Assembly (NCBI GenBank): GCA_021496505.1
Contig: CP053031.1
Span: 3,340,001 to 3,404,000 of the forward strand
Direction of reading: 5' to 3'
Source: Thermoleophilia bacterium SCSIO 60948
GTDB lineage: Bacteria > Actinomycetota > Thermoleophilia > Solirubrobacterales > 70-9
DNA: 64,000 nt
This document shows, in pieces, positions 8,673-16,413 of the stretch. Made by a program: the position numbers and the translations under genes. The notes below the pieces were generated by a model. It ran no database searches and was not told where the DNA came from. It saw nothing but the letters and a program-made list of their open reading frames with translations. Numbering within the stretch: the stretch's first letter is position 1; the number at the start of each line of letters is the position of its first letter.

Positions 8673-10064
8673 TCAGTTCGCGCCGACGGCCTCGCCCGAC
8701 TCGGCCAGGCTCATGCCCTCCGTGTTCGGCGCCCAGAGCCAGGTGACCCAGAGCCCGAGCGCGACGAAAGCCGCGCAGATCAAGAAGGTCGGCCCGATGC
8801 CGATCCCGGCGATGCCGATCGGCAGCAGGAAGGTCCCGCCGGCCGCCGCGACGCGGCTCATCGCCGAGGAGAACCCGACGCCGCTCCCGCGCAGCTCGGC
8901 CGGGAAGACCTCGGGCGGATAGACGCCGACGAGATCGCCGGAGATCGCGTTGAAGAACGCGAACGCGACGAGGCAGCCCAGCAGGACCGCCGCGGGCCCG
9001 CCGCTCCACACGCCGATCACCGTGATCGAGACGAGCATCACCCAGAACGACGTCAGCAGGATCTTCCGCCGGCCGATCCGTTCGATGACGAACATCCCGA
9101 CGAGCGCGCCCGCGAAGGCGATCGCGTTCGTCGCGATGATGCTGATCTTCGCGCCCTCGAACCCGAGCGAGGAGAAGACCTCCGGGGCGAAGGTGAAGAT
9201 CGCGAAGTAGGGGCCGACGAAGCACGCGAAGAAGATCGAGGCGAAGGCCGTCGTCCGCCACATGTCCTTCCTGAACAGGTCGCGGAAGGGAGCGGGCTCG
9301 GCGACGGCGTCGTCGAGGTCCTCGTCCTCGTAGTAGTCCTCGCCGAGGTTCTCGTCGACGATCTCCCTCGCCTCCTTCTCGCGCCCCTGGCTCGCGAGCC
9401 AGTGCGGTGATTCCGGCAGACCGCGACGCATGAGCAGCGTGATCAGCGCCGGCAGCGCGCCCGAGGCGAGGATCCACCGCCAATCGACGCCGATCGCGTC
9501 GAGTGAGTAGCCGACGATCACCGCCAGCAGGAAACCTCCGTACCACGAGGTCTGGAGCGAGGCGAGTCGCCTGCCGCGGCCCTTGCTCGGAACGAGCTCG
9601 GCGAGCATCGGCTGGCCGATCGCGTACTCGGCTCCGATCGCCAGGCCGAGGCCGAAGCGCAGCGCGATCAGCAGCGCGACCTCCTGGACGAAGAGCTGCG
9701 CGGCTCCGAGCAACATCAGCGCGATCAGGTCGAAGATGAAGATCTTGCGGCGCCCGATCCGGTCGGTCAGCCAGCCGAAGATCGGCGCGCCGAAGAAGAT
9801 CCCGGCGAGTGAGGAGGCGCCGAGCAGGCCCTCCTCGACGGTGCTCATCCCGAGCGCGCCCGAGGCGATCGGGATGACGACGCTGATGACTCCGAGGTCG
9901 TAGCCGTCGAGGCCTTCGCCGAACGCCGTCGCCGCGGTGACCCTACGCAGGAACCCCGGCTTGGCCGAACTGCCGCCGGCGCCCGACGCCGACTTGGCCG
10001 GTGACGCGCTCTGATCGCTGATGGGGTCTCCAGACGTCGTTTGCCGTACTGGCGCACAGCCCAT
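8673..10064 (-). CDS. MFS metabolite:H+ symporter, sugar-porter type
   Basis: A roughly 463-residue, 12-helix major facilitator. The loop 2-3 motif reads GWLTDRIGRRKIFI, and the segment before helix 11 reads YPPEVFPAELRGSG, the PAELRG signature of sugar, aromatic-acid and inositol importers. A central cytoplasmic loop of about 60 residues is strongly acidic (GEDYYEDEDLDD). The ATG at 10064 is preferred: longer versions reach into sequence upstream that lacks family features. The ORF remains open upstream, so the start is not certain. It is transcribed away from the LigD-type polymerase gene, sharing a 203-base divergent intergenic region. Substrate is unknown. Confidence 0.85.
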   Translation of the reverse strand: MGCAPVRQTTSGDPISDQSASPAKSASGAGGSSAKPGFLRRVTAATAFGEGLDGYDLGVISVVIPIASGALGMSTVEEGLLGASSLAGIFFGAPIFGWLTDRIGRRKIFIFDLIALMLLGAAQLFVQEVALLIALRFGLGLAIGAEYAIGQPMLAELVPSKGRGRRLASLQTSWYGGFLLAVIVGYSLDAIGVDWRWILASGALPALITLLMRRGLPESPHWLASQGREKEAREIVDENLGEDYYEDEDLDDAVAEPAPFRDLFRKDMWRTTAFASIFFACFVGPYFAIFTFAPEVFSSLGFEGAKISIIATNAIAFAGALVGMFVIERIGRRKILLTSFWVMLVSITVIGVWSGGPAAVLLGCLVAFAFFNAISGDLVGVYPPEVFPAELRGSGVGFSSAMSRVAAAGGTFLLPIGIAGIGIGPTFLICAAFVALGLWVTWLWAPNTEGMSLAESGEAVGAN

Positions 10065-10267
10065 CCCGCCGCAAGCCGGATCTCGTTTGACCGCGATAAA
10101 GACGCCGTAAACGTTCTCGGAGTCTCGATTCCGCCCTTGGCGGGCGCTTGGCGGAGCGATCGGCTCGGTCGCCGGGACGCTCCCGGGTGCCCCGAGCCGG
10201 ACGAAGCGCGACAATGCACGCCAATGCGCGCGATGCACGCACGGGCCGACGGGCGGGAGCGGGGCTG

Positions 10268-11347
10268 ATGGCCGGCGCGTCCGCGAGCGTCGAGGCGGGC
10301 GGGCGCGAGGTCAGGATCTCGAGCCCCGATCGCGTCATCTTCCCCGCGACCGGGCGAACGCCCGAGGTGACCAAGCTCGACGTCGCCGAGTACTACGTCT
10401 CCGTCGGCGATGGGATCCTGCGGGCTCTCTTCGAGCGACCGACGACCCTCGAGCGCTGGCCGAAGGGGGTCCACGAGGGGATGACGCTCTCGACCCGCGA
10501 GGGCCACAAGGGCGAGGCCTTCTACCAGAAGCGCGTTCCGAAGGGCGCTCCCGAGTACCTCGAGACGGCGCGGATCGAGTTTCCCTCCGGGCGCCACGCC
10601 GACGAGATCTGCCCGACCGAGCTCGCGGTGATCGCGTGGTGCGCGCATATGGGCACGATCACGTTCCACCCGTGGCCGGTCCGCAAGGCCGACGTGGACC
10701 ACCCCGACGAGCTGCGGATCGACCTCGACCCCCAAGAGGGAACCGACTTCTCCGACGCGCAGACCGCCGCGGCCGAGGCGCGCAACCTGCTCGGCGAGCT
10801 CGGACTGCGCGGATTCCCGAAGACCTCGGGCGGTCGCGGCATCCACATCTACGTGCGGATCGAGCCGCGCTGGACGTTCACCGAGGTCCGCCACTCAGCG
10901 ATCGCGTTCGGCCGCGAGCTGTCGCGGCGGATGCCTGAGCTCGTGACGACGAAGTGGTGGAAGGAGGAGCGCGGCGAGAAGGTGTTCGTCGACTACAACC
11001 AGAACGCCCGCGACCGCACGATCGCCTCGCCCTACTCGATCCGCGCGAAGCCCGGAGCGCCGGTCTCGGCGCCGCTCGACTGGGACGAGGTCGCCGAATG
11101 CGCCCCCGAGGACTTCACCGTCGCCTCGATGCCGGCGCGCTTCGCGGAGATCGGCGACCGCTTCGCCGAGATCGACGACGTCCGCCACTCGCTCGAGCCG
11201 CTGCTCGAGATGTACGAACGAGACGAAGAGGGCGACATGCCCTATCCGCCCGACTATCCGAAGATGCCCGGCGAGCCGCCACGGGTCCAGCCGAGCCGCA
11301 AGGTGGCCGCGAACTGGGACGACGACCGGGGCGAGCGGCCGAGCTGA
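10268..11347 (+). CDS. LigD-type DNA polymerase/primase domain protein
   Basis: A 359-residue archaeo-eukaryotic-primase-fold polymerase, the PolDom of bacterial non-homologous end-joining ligase D. It fills gaps with ribonucleotides at double-strand breaks. Family marks are EVRISSPDRVIFP at the N-terminus, ERWPKGVHEG, and FYQKRVPKGAPE. The metal-binding Asp pair sits in RIDLDPQEG near residue 152, followed by FPKTSGGRGIHIYV and DYNQNARDRTIASPYSIR. No ligase or nuclease domain is fused and neither Ku nor an ATP ligase is in the window, so partners must be elsewhere. ATG 10268 is preceded by GGGAGCGGGG, a good ribosome site. Confidence 0.92.
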   Translation: MAGASASVEAGGREVRISSPDRVIFPATGRTPEVTKLDVAEYYVSVGDGILRALFERPTTLERWPKGVHEGMTLSTREGHKGEAFYQKRVPKGAPEYLETARIEFPSGRHADEICPTELAVIAWCAHMGTITFHPWPVRKADVDHPDELRIDLDPQEGTDFSDAQTAAAEARNLLGELGLRGFPKTSGGRGIHIYVRIEPRWTFTEVRHSAIAFGRELSRRMPELVTTKWWKEERGEKVFVDYNQNARDRTIASPYSIRAKPGAPVSAPLDWDEVAECAPEDFTVASMPARFAEIGDRFAEIDDVRHSLEPLLEMYERDEEGDMPYPPDYPKMPGEPPRVQPSRKVAANWDDDRGERPS

Positions 11348-11455
11348 CGGGCTGACCGACGCGCGCTTCATCGCGACGCGGCCGCAGGCGCGGTTCACCG
11401 CACGCCTGTTCGGCGGTCGGTGAGGAGCCCTGGACCGAGGGTCTAGCCTGGAGCG

Positions 11456-12673
11456 GTGCGGGTCCTGTTCACCACCCGTGGAAGCTCCGGGCACCTCGGT
11501 CCGCTGGTGCCGTTCGCGCGGGCGTGTCAGCGAGCCGGCCACGACGTGACCGTCGCGGCGCAAGAAGGGTTTGCGGCGAATGTCGAGCGGGCCGGGCTCC
11601 CGTTCGAGCCCTTCGACGCCCCCGACCCGGAAGCCTGGATGCCGCTGATGGGCGACTTCGGCGGGCTCGACTTCGAGTCGGCGCACAGGGCGATGATCGG
11701 CGAGTTCTTCGCCCACCTCGACCTCGATGCGGAGCTGCCTGGGCTCGAAGCGCTGGTAGAGCGACTGCGGCCCGACGTGATCGTCCGCGAAACCTGGGAA
11801 TTCGGCTCGACCCTGGTCGCGGAGCAGAAGGGAGTGCCGATCGCGCGGGTCGCGCTGACGACAGCCGCCGTCGAGGAGGAGTCCGCAGCGATCGCCGCCC
11901 CGCGCGTGGACGCGGCGCGGCGGGCTCGCGGACTGCCCGCCGACCCGGACGGCGAGCGGCTGCGTCGCGGCCTGCGGCTGAGCGTGGTGCCCGAGGCCAT
12001 GGAGGGCTCGGAGGCGCCGTTCGCGGACGCGACCCATCGGTTCCGGTTCACCGCGGGCGAGACCTCGGCGCTGCCCGACTGGTGGCCGGGTAACGCGGAT
12101 CCACTCGTCTACCTGACGTTCGGGTCGGTGGCTGCGGGCGCCCATCTGCCGTTCTACCCGCGCCTCTACCGGGCCGCCATCGATGCGCTCGGCCCGCTTC
12201 CCCTGCGGCTCTTGGTGACCGTCGGCGACGCTGAGCGGGACATCGCCGAGCTCGGCGAGCGGTTCGCCAACGTCCACGTCGAAACGTGGGTCGATCACGA
12301 TGCGGTGTCCGCCGCGGCCGCGGCGGTCGTCTGCCATGGGGGCTTCGGATCGACGCTCGGGACGCTCGCTCATGGGAAGCCGCTCGTGATCGTGCCCGTC
12401 TTCAGCGCCGATCAGTGGGCGAACGGCGAGGCCGTGGCGCGCGCCGGGGCCGGCGAGATCCTCGCCGACGACCCGGGCTCCCGCGGCGCCCTCGACCTGC
12501 CGAGCTCCGCGGTGCTCGGCGCCCTGGCGGGCGCGGTCCGCCGTGTTCTCGAGGGGCCCGCGCGCGAGCGAGCGGAGGCCGTCGCCACCGAGATGCGCGC
12601 GCTTCCGCCCGTCGACACGGCGGCGCCACTGCTGGCGTCTCTGGCGGCCGACGACCCATCGCCCGCTCTCTGA
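11456..12673 (+). CDS. GT1-family (UGT/MGT-like) glycosyltransferase
   Basis: A 405-residue GT-B glycosyltransferase with the N-terminal signature of macrolide/flavonoid glycosyltransferases (VLFTTRGSSGHLGPLVP). It has the C-terminal nucleotide-sugar site CHGGFGSTLGTLAHGKPLV followed by DQWANGEAVARAGAG. It would transfer a sugar from a UDP- or dTDP-sugar to a small hydrophobic acceptor in the cytoplasm. The start is GTG at 11456, 108 bases after the polymerase gene, so it may have its own promoter. No polyketide or other acceptor-producing genes are nearby, leaving the substrate open (self-protection by drug glycosylation is one possibility). Confidence 0.87.
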   Translation: MRVLFTTRGSSGHLGPLVPFARACQRAGHDVTVAAQEGFAANVERAGLPFEPFDAPDPEAWMPLMGDFGGLDFESAHRAMIGEFFAHLDLDAELPGLEALVERLRPDVIVRETWEFGSTLVAEQKGVPIARVALTTAAVEEESAAIAAPRVDAARRARGLPADPDGERLRRGLRLSVVPEAMEGSEAPFADATHRFRFTAGETSALPDWWPGNADPLVYLTFGSVAAGAHLPFYPRLYRAAIDALGPLPLRLLVTVGDAERDIAELGERFANVHVETWVDHDAVSAAAAAVVCHGGFGSTLGTLAHGKPLVIVPVFSADQWANGEAVARAGAGEILADDPGSRGALDLPSSAVLGALAGAVRRVLEGPARERAEAVATEMRALPPVDTAAPLLASLAADDPSPAL

Positions 12674-12690
12674 CGTCGCGACCAGCGCGA

Positions 12691-12710
12691 CGGTGATCGA
12701 TCGTTCACCG
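12691..12710. promoter_or_regulatory. Inverted repeat upstream of the aldehyde dehydrogenase gene
   Basis: CGGTGA and TCACCG are separated by eight bases that are themselves built around GATCGAT. The repeat sits about 60 bases before the ATG at 12769, with a possible -10-like GATACA closer to the gene. It may be an operator; evidence is only the symmetry and position. Confidence 0.3.
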
Positions 12711-12768
12711 CGCCTGAATCCTGATACACACATCGGAGGAGCGGTCTTAACTCGAGGGAGGCAGAGAG

Positions 12769-14142
12769 ATGAGCAGCTACGCGGTCGTCAATCCGGCGAC
12801 GGGCGAGAAGATCGAGGAGTACCCGGAGATCACCGACGGTGAGCTCTCCGACGCGCTCGGCAAGGCATGGGACACCCATGGGAGCTGGTCGGGGTCGACG
12901 ACCGTCGCCGAGCGGGCCGGGATGATCCGCAAGCTCGCCGACATCCACACGGAGCGGCGCGAGGAGCTCGCCGACATCGCCGTCCGCGAGATGGGCAAGC
13001 CGCGCGCGCAGGCGCTCGACGAGGTCGACTTCTGCGCGGCGATCTACACCTACTACGCCGACAACGCCGAGGACTTCCTCGCCGACGAGCCGATCCCGCT
13101 GCTCGACGGTGAGGGCTCGGCGATGATCCGGCGGACCTCGGTCGGCCCGCTGCTCGGGATCATGCCCTGGAACTTCCCCTACTACCAGGTGTGCCGCTTC
13201 GCGGGCCCGAACCTGATCGTCGGCAACACGATCCTGTTGAAGCCGGCGCCGCAGTGCCCGCAGTCGGGGTCGATCCTCGAGGAGATGTACCTCGCGGCCG
13301 GCTTTCCCGAGGGTGCCTACAAGAACGTCCTCGCGACGAACGACCAGATCGCAGACCTGATCCCGGACTCGCGGATCCGTGGCGTCTCGCTGACGGGCTC
13401 GGAGCGCGCCGGCGCGGCGGTCGCCGAGATCGCGGGGCGCAACCTGAAGAAGGTCGTGCTCGAGCTCGGCGGATCGGACCCGTTCATCCTCCTCGGCACG
13501 GACGACCTCGACGGCGCGGTCGAGGCGGCCGTCGGCGCGCGCGTCGACAACACCGGGCAGTCGTGCAACGCGGCGAAGCGGTTCATCGTCGCCGACGATC
13601 TCTACGACGACTTCGTATCGAAGTTCACGTCCGAGATGTCGGGCATCGAGCCGGGCGACCCGACGCAGGAGGACACGGTCATCGGGCCGCTGTCGTCCGA
13701 GACCGCGACCGATCGCCTCGCCGACCAGCTCAGGCGCGCCGTCGATCAGGGTGCCGAGGTGGCGGCCGGCGGCGGCAAGCCGGACGGGAACTTCTTCCCG
13801 ACGACGGTGCTGACCGGCGTGACCCCCGAGATGGACGCCCACCACGAGGAGTTCTTCGGGCCGGTCGCGAGCATCTACAGGGTCGGCTCGGAGGAGGAGG
13901 CCGTCGAGCTCGCCAACGACACGCCGTTCGGCCTCGGCTCCTACGTGTTCTCCAACGACCCAGATCAGGCGATCCGCGTCGCCAACGGGCTCGACACGGG
14001 CATGGTGTTCATCAACGGGTCCGGGCTCGACAGCCCCGAGCTGCCGTTCGGCGGCGTCAAGCGCTCCGGCTTCGGTCGCGAGCTCGGCCCCTACGGGATG
14101 GACGAGTTCGTCAACAAGAAGCTGATCCGGATCAACGGCTGA
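12769..14142 (+). CDS. NAD(P)-dependent aldehyde dehydrogenase (succinate-semialdehyde type)
   Basis: A 457-residue aldehyde dehydrogenase. The Rossmann pieces PWNFPYYQVCRF and NTILLKPAPQCPQS, the general base in VLELGGSDP (Glu near residue 232) and the nucleophile in NTGQSCNAAKRF (Cys near residue 266) are all present. C-terminal EEFFGPV and LPFGGVKRSGFGRELG complete the family. The CNAAKRF form around the cysteine and the short N-terminus are typical of succinate-semialdehyde dehydrogenases, which feed succinate to the TCA cycle, but specificity is not proven. GGGAGG lies eight bases before the ATG. A strong hairpin follows the gene. Confidence 0.92.
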   Translation: MSSYAVVNPATGEKIEEYPEITDGELSDALGKAWDTHGSWSGSTTVAERAGMIRKLADIHTERREELADIAVREMGKPRAQALDEVDFCAAIYTYYADNAEDFLADEPIPLLDGEGSAMIRRTSVGPLLGIMPWNFPYYQVCRFAGPNLIVGNTILLKPAPQCPQSGSILEEMYLAAGFPEGAYKNVLATNDQIADLIPDSRIRGVSLTGSERAGAAVAEIAGRNLKKVVLELGGSDPFILLGTDDLDGAVEAAVGARVDNTGQSCNAAKRFIVADDLYDDFVSKFTSEMSGIEPGDPTQEDTVIGPLSSETATDRLADQLRRAVDQGAEVAAGGGKPDGNFFPTTVLTGVTPEMDAHHEEFFGPVASIYRVGSEEEAVELANDTPFGLGSYVFSNDPDQAIRVANGLDTGMVFINGSGLDSPELPFGGVKRSGFGRELGPYGMDEFVNKKLIRING

Positions 14143-14151
14143 GCTTCGGCG

Positions 14152-14185
14152 CGGAGGCGCGGCGGCGGCGAGCGCCGCGCCTCCG
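14152..14185. terminator. Strong bidirectional hairpin between convergent genes
   Basis: A perfect 13-bp stem (CGGAGGCGCGGCG paired with its complement at 14173-14185) closes an eight-base loop. It lies 10 bases after the aldehyde dehydrogenase stop and 36 bases before the end of the convergent cupin gene. No U-tract follows, as is common for terminators in high-GC actinobacteria. Confidence 0.6.
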
Positions 14186-14220
14186 ACAGCCGCTCACGGC
14201 ACGAAACGAGACCGACCCGC

Positions 14221-14784
14221 TCAGCGGGGTTCGGCGCGAACCGGCTCGGGCGCGGCATCGAATCGCCGGGCCCTGCCGACGGCCTGACCCAGCCGCGCGA
14301 TCAGCGGCAGGACGAAGCGCTTCACCGGCGCTGGGATCTCGGCCATGTCGAACTCCGAGCGGTACCGGGTCAGCAGCCACGCCGAGTCGAACAATCCGGG
14401 ACGCTTGCCTCCGTTCCTCCTCGTCGAGGCGAAGATCTCGCCGAGGAAGAACTCGAGGTTGTGGGGCGGGCGGACGTAGCCGGTGCATCGCAGCTCCTCG
14501 CCCGCCCCGGCGTGGAAGCGATGGGCCACGCCGGGCGCGAAGCTGACGGTCTCACCGGGACCGGCCGTCCGCGGCTCCTCGCCCTGGATCTCGTAGACGA
14601 GCGTGCCGGAGGTGACCGTCAGCGCCTCCTCCTGGAGGTGGTGCACGTGCATCGGAGGGCCGGACCCGGCCGCAACGACGTTCGTGACCTCGAGGTACTC
14701 GCCCTTCTCGTCGTGCCGGCGGGCCTCGAACGTCAGCCGCTCGCCGCCGCCGCTCTCGATCGAGTGTGGATACGTGAAGTCCAC
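14221..14784 (-). CDS. Cupin-domain protein
   Basis: About 187 residues with a single cupin beta-barrel. The metal-site motif 1 appears as GPPMHVHHLQEEALTVTSG and the second motif as GETVSFAPGVAHRFHAG, together giving the usual His/His/Glu/His ligands. The C-terminal 90 residues (after GYVRPPHN) are helical and not typical of the minimal cupin. GTG 14784 is chosen because it starts just after the preceding gene's stop at 14792 and begins directly with VDFTYPHSIES. A longer in-frame start would overlap that gene by about 60 bases. Function (enzyme or sugar/ligand binder) cannot be assigned. Confidence 0.75.
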   Translation of the reverse strand: MDFTYPHSIESGGGERLTFEARRHDEKGEYLEVTNVVAAGSGPPMHVHHLQEEALTVTSGTLVYEIQGEEPRTAGPGETVSFAPGVAHRFHAGAGEELRCTGYVRPPHNLEFFLGEIFASTRRNGGKRPGLFDSAWLLTRYRSEFDMAEIPAPVKRFVLPLIARLGQAVGRARRFDAAPEPVRAEPR

Positions 14785-14791
14785 GACCGGC

Positions 14792-15343
14792 CTAGTCGCG
14801 GGGGCGAGCGGCGCGGAACGTGAAAGCGCCGTAGCCGCTGTCGGGGCCGCATCCATCCGTGTCGGGATAGCGAACGTAGAACTCCCCGCGGAGGAGGTCC
14901 CCTGGCTTCAGTCGCTGTGAGAAGACGATCCGCCAGGCGGGACGGTCGCGGCGATCGCGGAAGCGGCGGAGGTCGAAGTTCGGCTGCGCTCGCCCCGCGT
15001 ACTCGCCCGGTCCGGTCTTGCGCGAGTAGGTCGCGAGTCGCACCTTCGCGGGCCTGAGGGCGCGAAAGAACGACAGTCTCACGTGCCTCCTGCCAGGCGC
15101 GACGGCCTTCGCGCGGTCGCCCGGTATCCCGTCCGAGTTGGCGGTGACGCAGAAGCCCCGGCCCGCCGACGAGCTCCACGTCGACGTGTGCAGGCCCGTC
15201 CTCTGGACGGTCTCGCCGACCTGGGCCAGCAGCTTCGGGGGCGAGTCGGGGTCCCGACCGCGGTCGCGATCGGCGGCGATCGCCGGCGCCGAGGCGCAGA
15301 GCACCGCGGTCACGAGTGTGCAGATGCTCGCGAGCCTTCTCAT
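14792..15343 (-). CDS. Secreted protein of unknown function
   Basis: About 183 residues with a clear Sec signal peptide: MRRLAS, a hydrophobic run through about residue 20, then cleavage after APAIA. ATG 15343 is favoured because GGGAGG sits four bases upstream; an ATG at 15355 is also in frame. The mature part is basic, rich in Arg, Gly and aromatic residues, and has two Cys (GFCVTAN and TDGCGPD) that could form a disulfide. I do not recognise a family. It lies seven bases before the cupin gene and may be co-transcribed with it. Confidence 0.65.
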   Translation of the reverse strand: MRRLASICTLVTAVLCASAPAIAADRDRGRDPDSPPKLLAQVGETVQRTGLHTSTWSSSAGRGFCVTANSDGIPGDRAKAVAPGRRHVRLSFFRALRPAKVRLATYSRKTGPGEYAGRAQPNFDLRRFRDRRDRPAWRIVFSQRLKPGDLLRGEFYVRYPDTDGCGPDSGYGAFTFRAARPRD

Positions 15344-15443
15344 CCGACCTCCCATTCGCTCAGGCGAACTCGATCATTTCACGACGGCCGGGACGGCGCG
15401 AAGCTCCCGGCGCCGAGCGGGCGGCGCGAATACCCTGATCGGC

Positions 15444-16412
15444 GTGCTGGATCCGGGGAGGAGGTGGCGCGCGTACGGGGAGAAGCCGGACTTCGCCGGG
15501 CTCCTGAGCTGGTCCGGCGTGCCCTACGGCGAGGATCCGAGCGACCTCGAGGGGATGGACGCCGTCGTCTTCGGAGCCCCGACCGACGACCTCGTCTCCG
15601 ACGAGCCCGGGGCGCGGCTCGGCCCGCGGGGCATCAGGGCCGCGAGCGGGATCGTCGGCCCGCGGCTCGGCTCGAGCGTCGATCCGTTCGAGTCGCTGCG
15701 TCTGCTCGACTACGGCGACGCCGCCGTGACCCCCGGCGATGCGGCGTCCTCGCTAGCCGCGATCCGGTCGATCGCGGATGAGATCGTCGCGGCGGGCGCG
15801 ATCCCGCTGATGCTCGGCGGCGATCACTCGGTGACCGGACCCGCCCTCAGGGCGCTCGCCGAACGCCACGGAGCCCTCGGCCTGATCCACTTCGACACGC
15901 ACACGGACACCGGCGAGGAGGTCTTCGGCGTCCGCCCCTCGCACGGCACGGTCATGCACGAGCTGGTCGTGGAAGGCACCGTCGATCCACGCCGTTACGT
16001 GCAGATCGGACTGCGCGGCTACTGGCCGGGCCCCGACGAGTTCGCGTGGCAGCGCGAACTCGGGATCACGAGCCTGACGATGGACGACATCGAAGAGCTC
16101 GGGCTCGGCGCCGTCGTCGGTCGGGCCGTCGAGATCGCGGGTACGGGGCCTGTCTACGTCTCGGTCGACATCGACGTCGTCGACCCGTCGAGCGCGCCCG
16201 GGACCGGCACGCCGGAGCCCGGCGGGATGCTGCCCCGCGAGCTCCTTCGGGCGGTCACGCGGATCGGTCGCGAGGTCGAGCTCGCGGGCGCCGACATCGT
16301 CGAGGTGATCCCGCGCGAGGTCGGTTCGGCCGACCCGACCGCGCTGCTCGGCGATCGCGTGATCCGCGAGCTCGTCCAGGGGATCGCCGAGCGCCGGACG
16401 GCGAGCCGGTAG
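15444..16412 (+). CDS. Agmatinase/arginase-family ureohydrolase
   Basis: A 322-residue binuclear-manganese hydrolase that removes urea (or a similar group) from a guanidino substrate such as agmatine. All metal-ligand motifs are visible: LGGDHSVTGP, HFDTHTDTGEE and SVDIDVVDPSSAPGTGTPEPGG, the last being the agmatinase signature. GTG 15444 matches the start of family homology; longer frames to 15138 run across the divergent upstream region. The gene is divergent from the secreted-protein gene and its stop lies one base from that of the convergent helicase gene. Exact substrate (agmatine, guanidinobutyrate, formiminoglutamate) is not determined. Confidence 0.88.
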   Translation: MLDPGRRWRAYGEKPDFAGLLSWSGVPYGEDPSDLEGMDAVVFGAPTDDLVSDEPGARLGPRGIRAASGIVGPRLGSSVDPFESLRLLDYGDAAVTPGDAASSLAAIRSIADEIVAAGAIPLMLGGDHSVTGPALRALAERHGALGLIHFDTHTDTGEEVFGVRPSHGTVMHELVVEGTVDPRRYVQIGLRGYWPGPDEFAWQRELGITSLTMDDIEELGLGAVVGRAVEIAGTGPVYVSVDIDVVDPSSAPGTGTPEPGGMLPRELLRAVTRIGREVELAGADIVEVIPREVGSADPTALLGDRVIRELVQGIAERRTASR

Positions 16413-16413
16413 C

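Noticed and set aside
7960-8922. Protein-like frames over the tRNA-Phe gene
   Set aside because: Peptides such as GVAGSIPALAT and GEGRNRTGDTT are the usual false translations of tRNA T-arm DNA.
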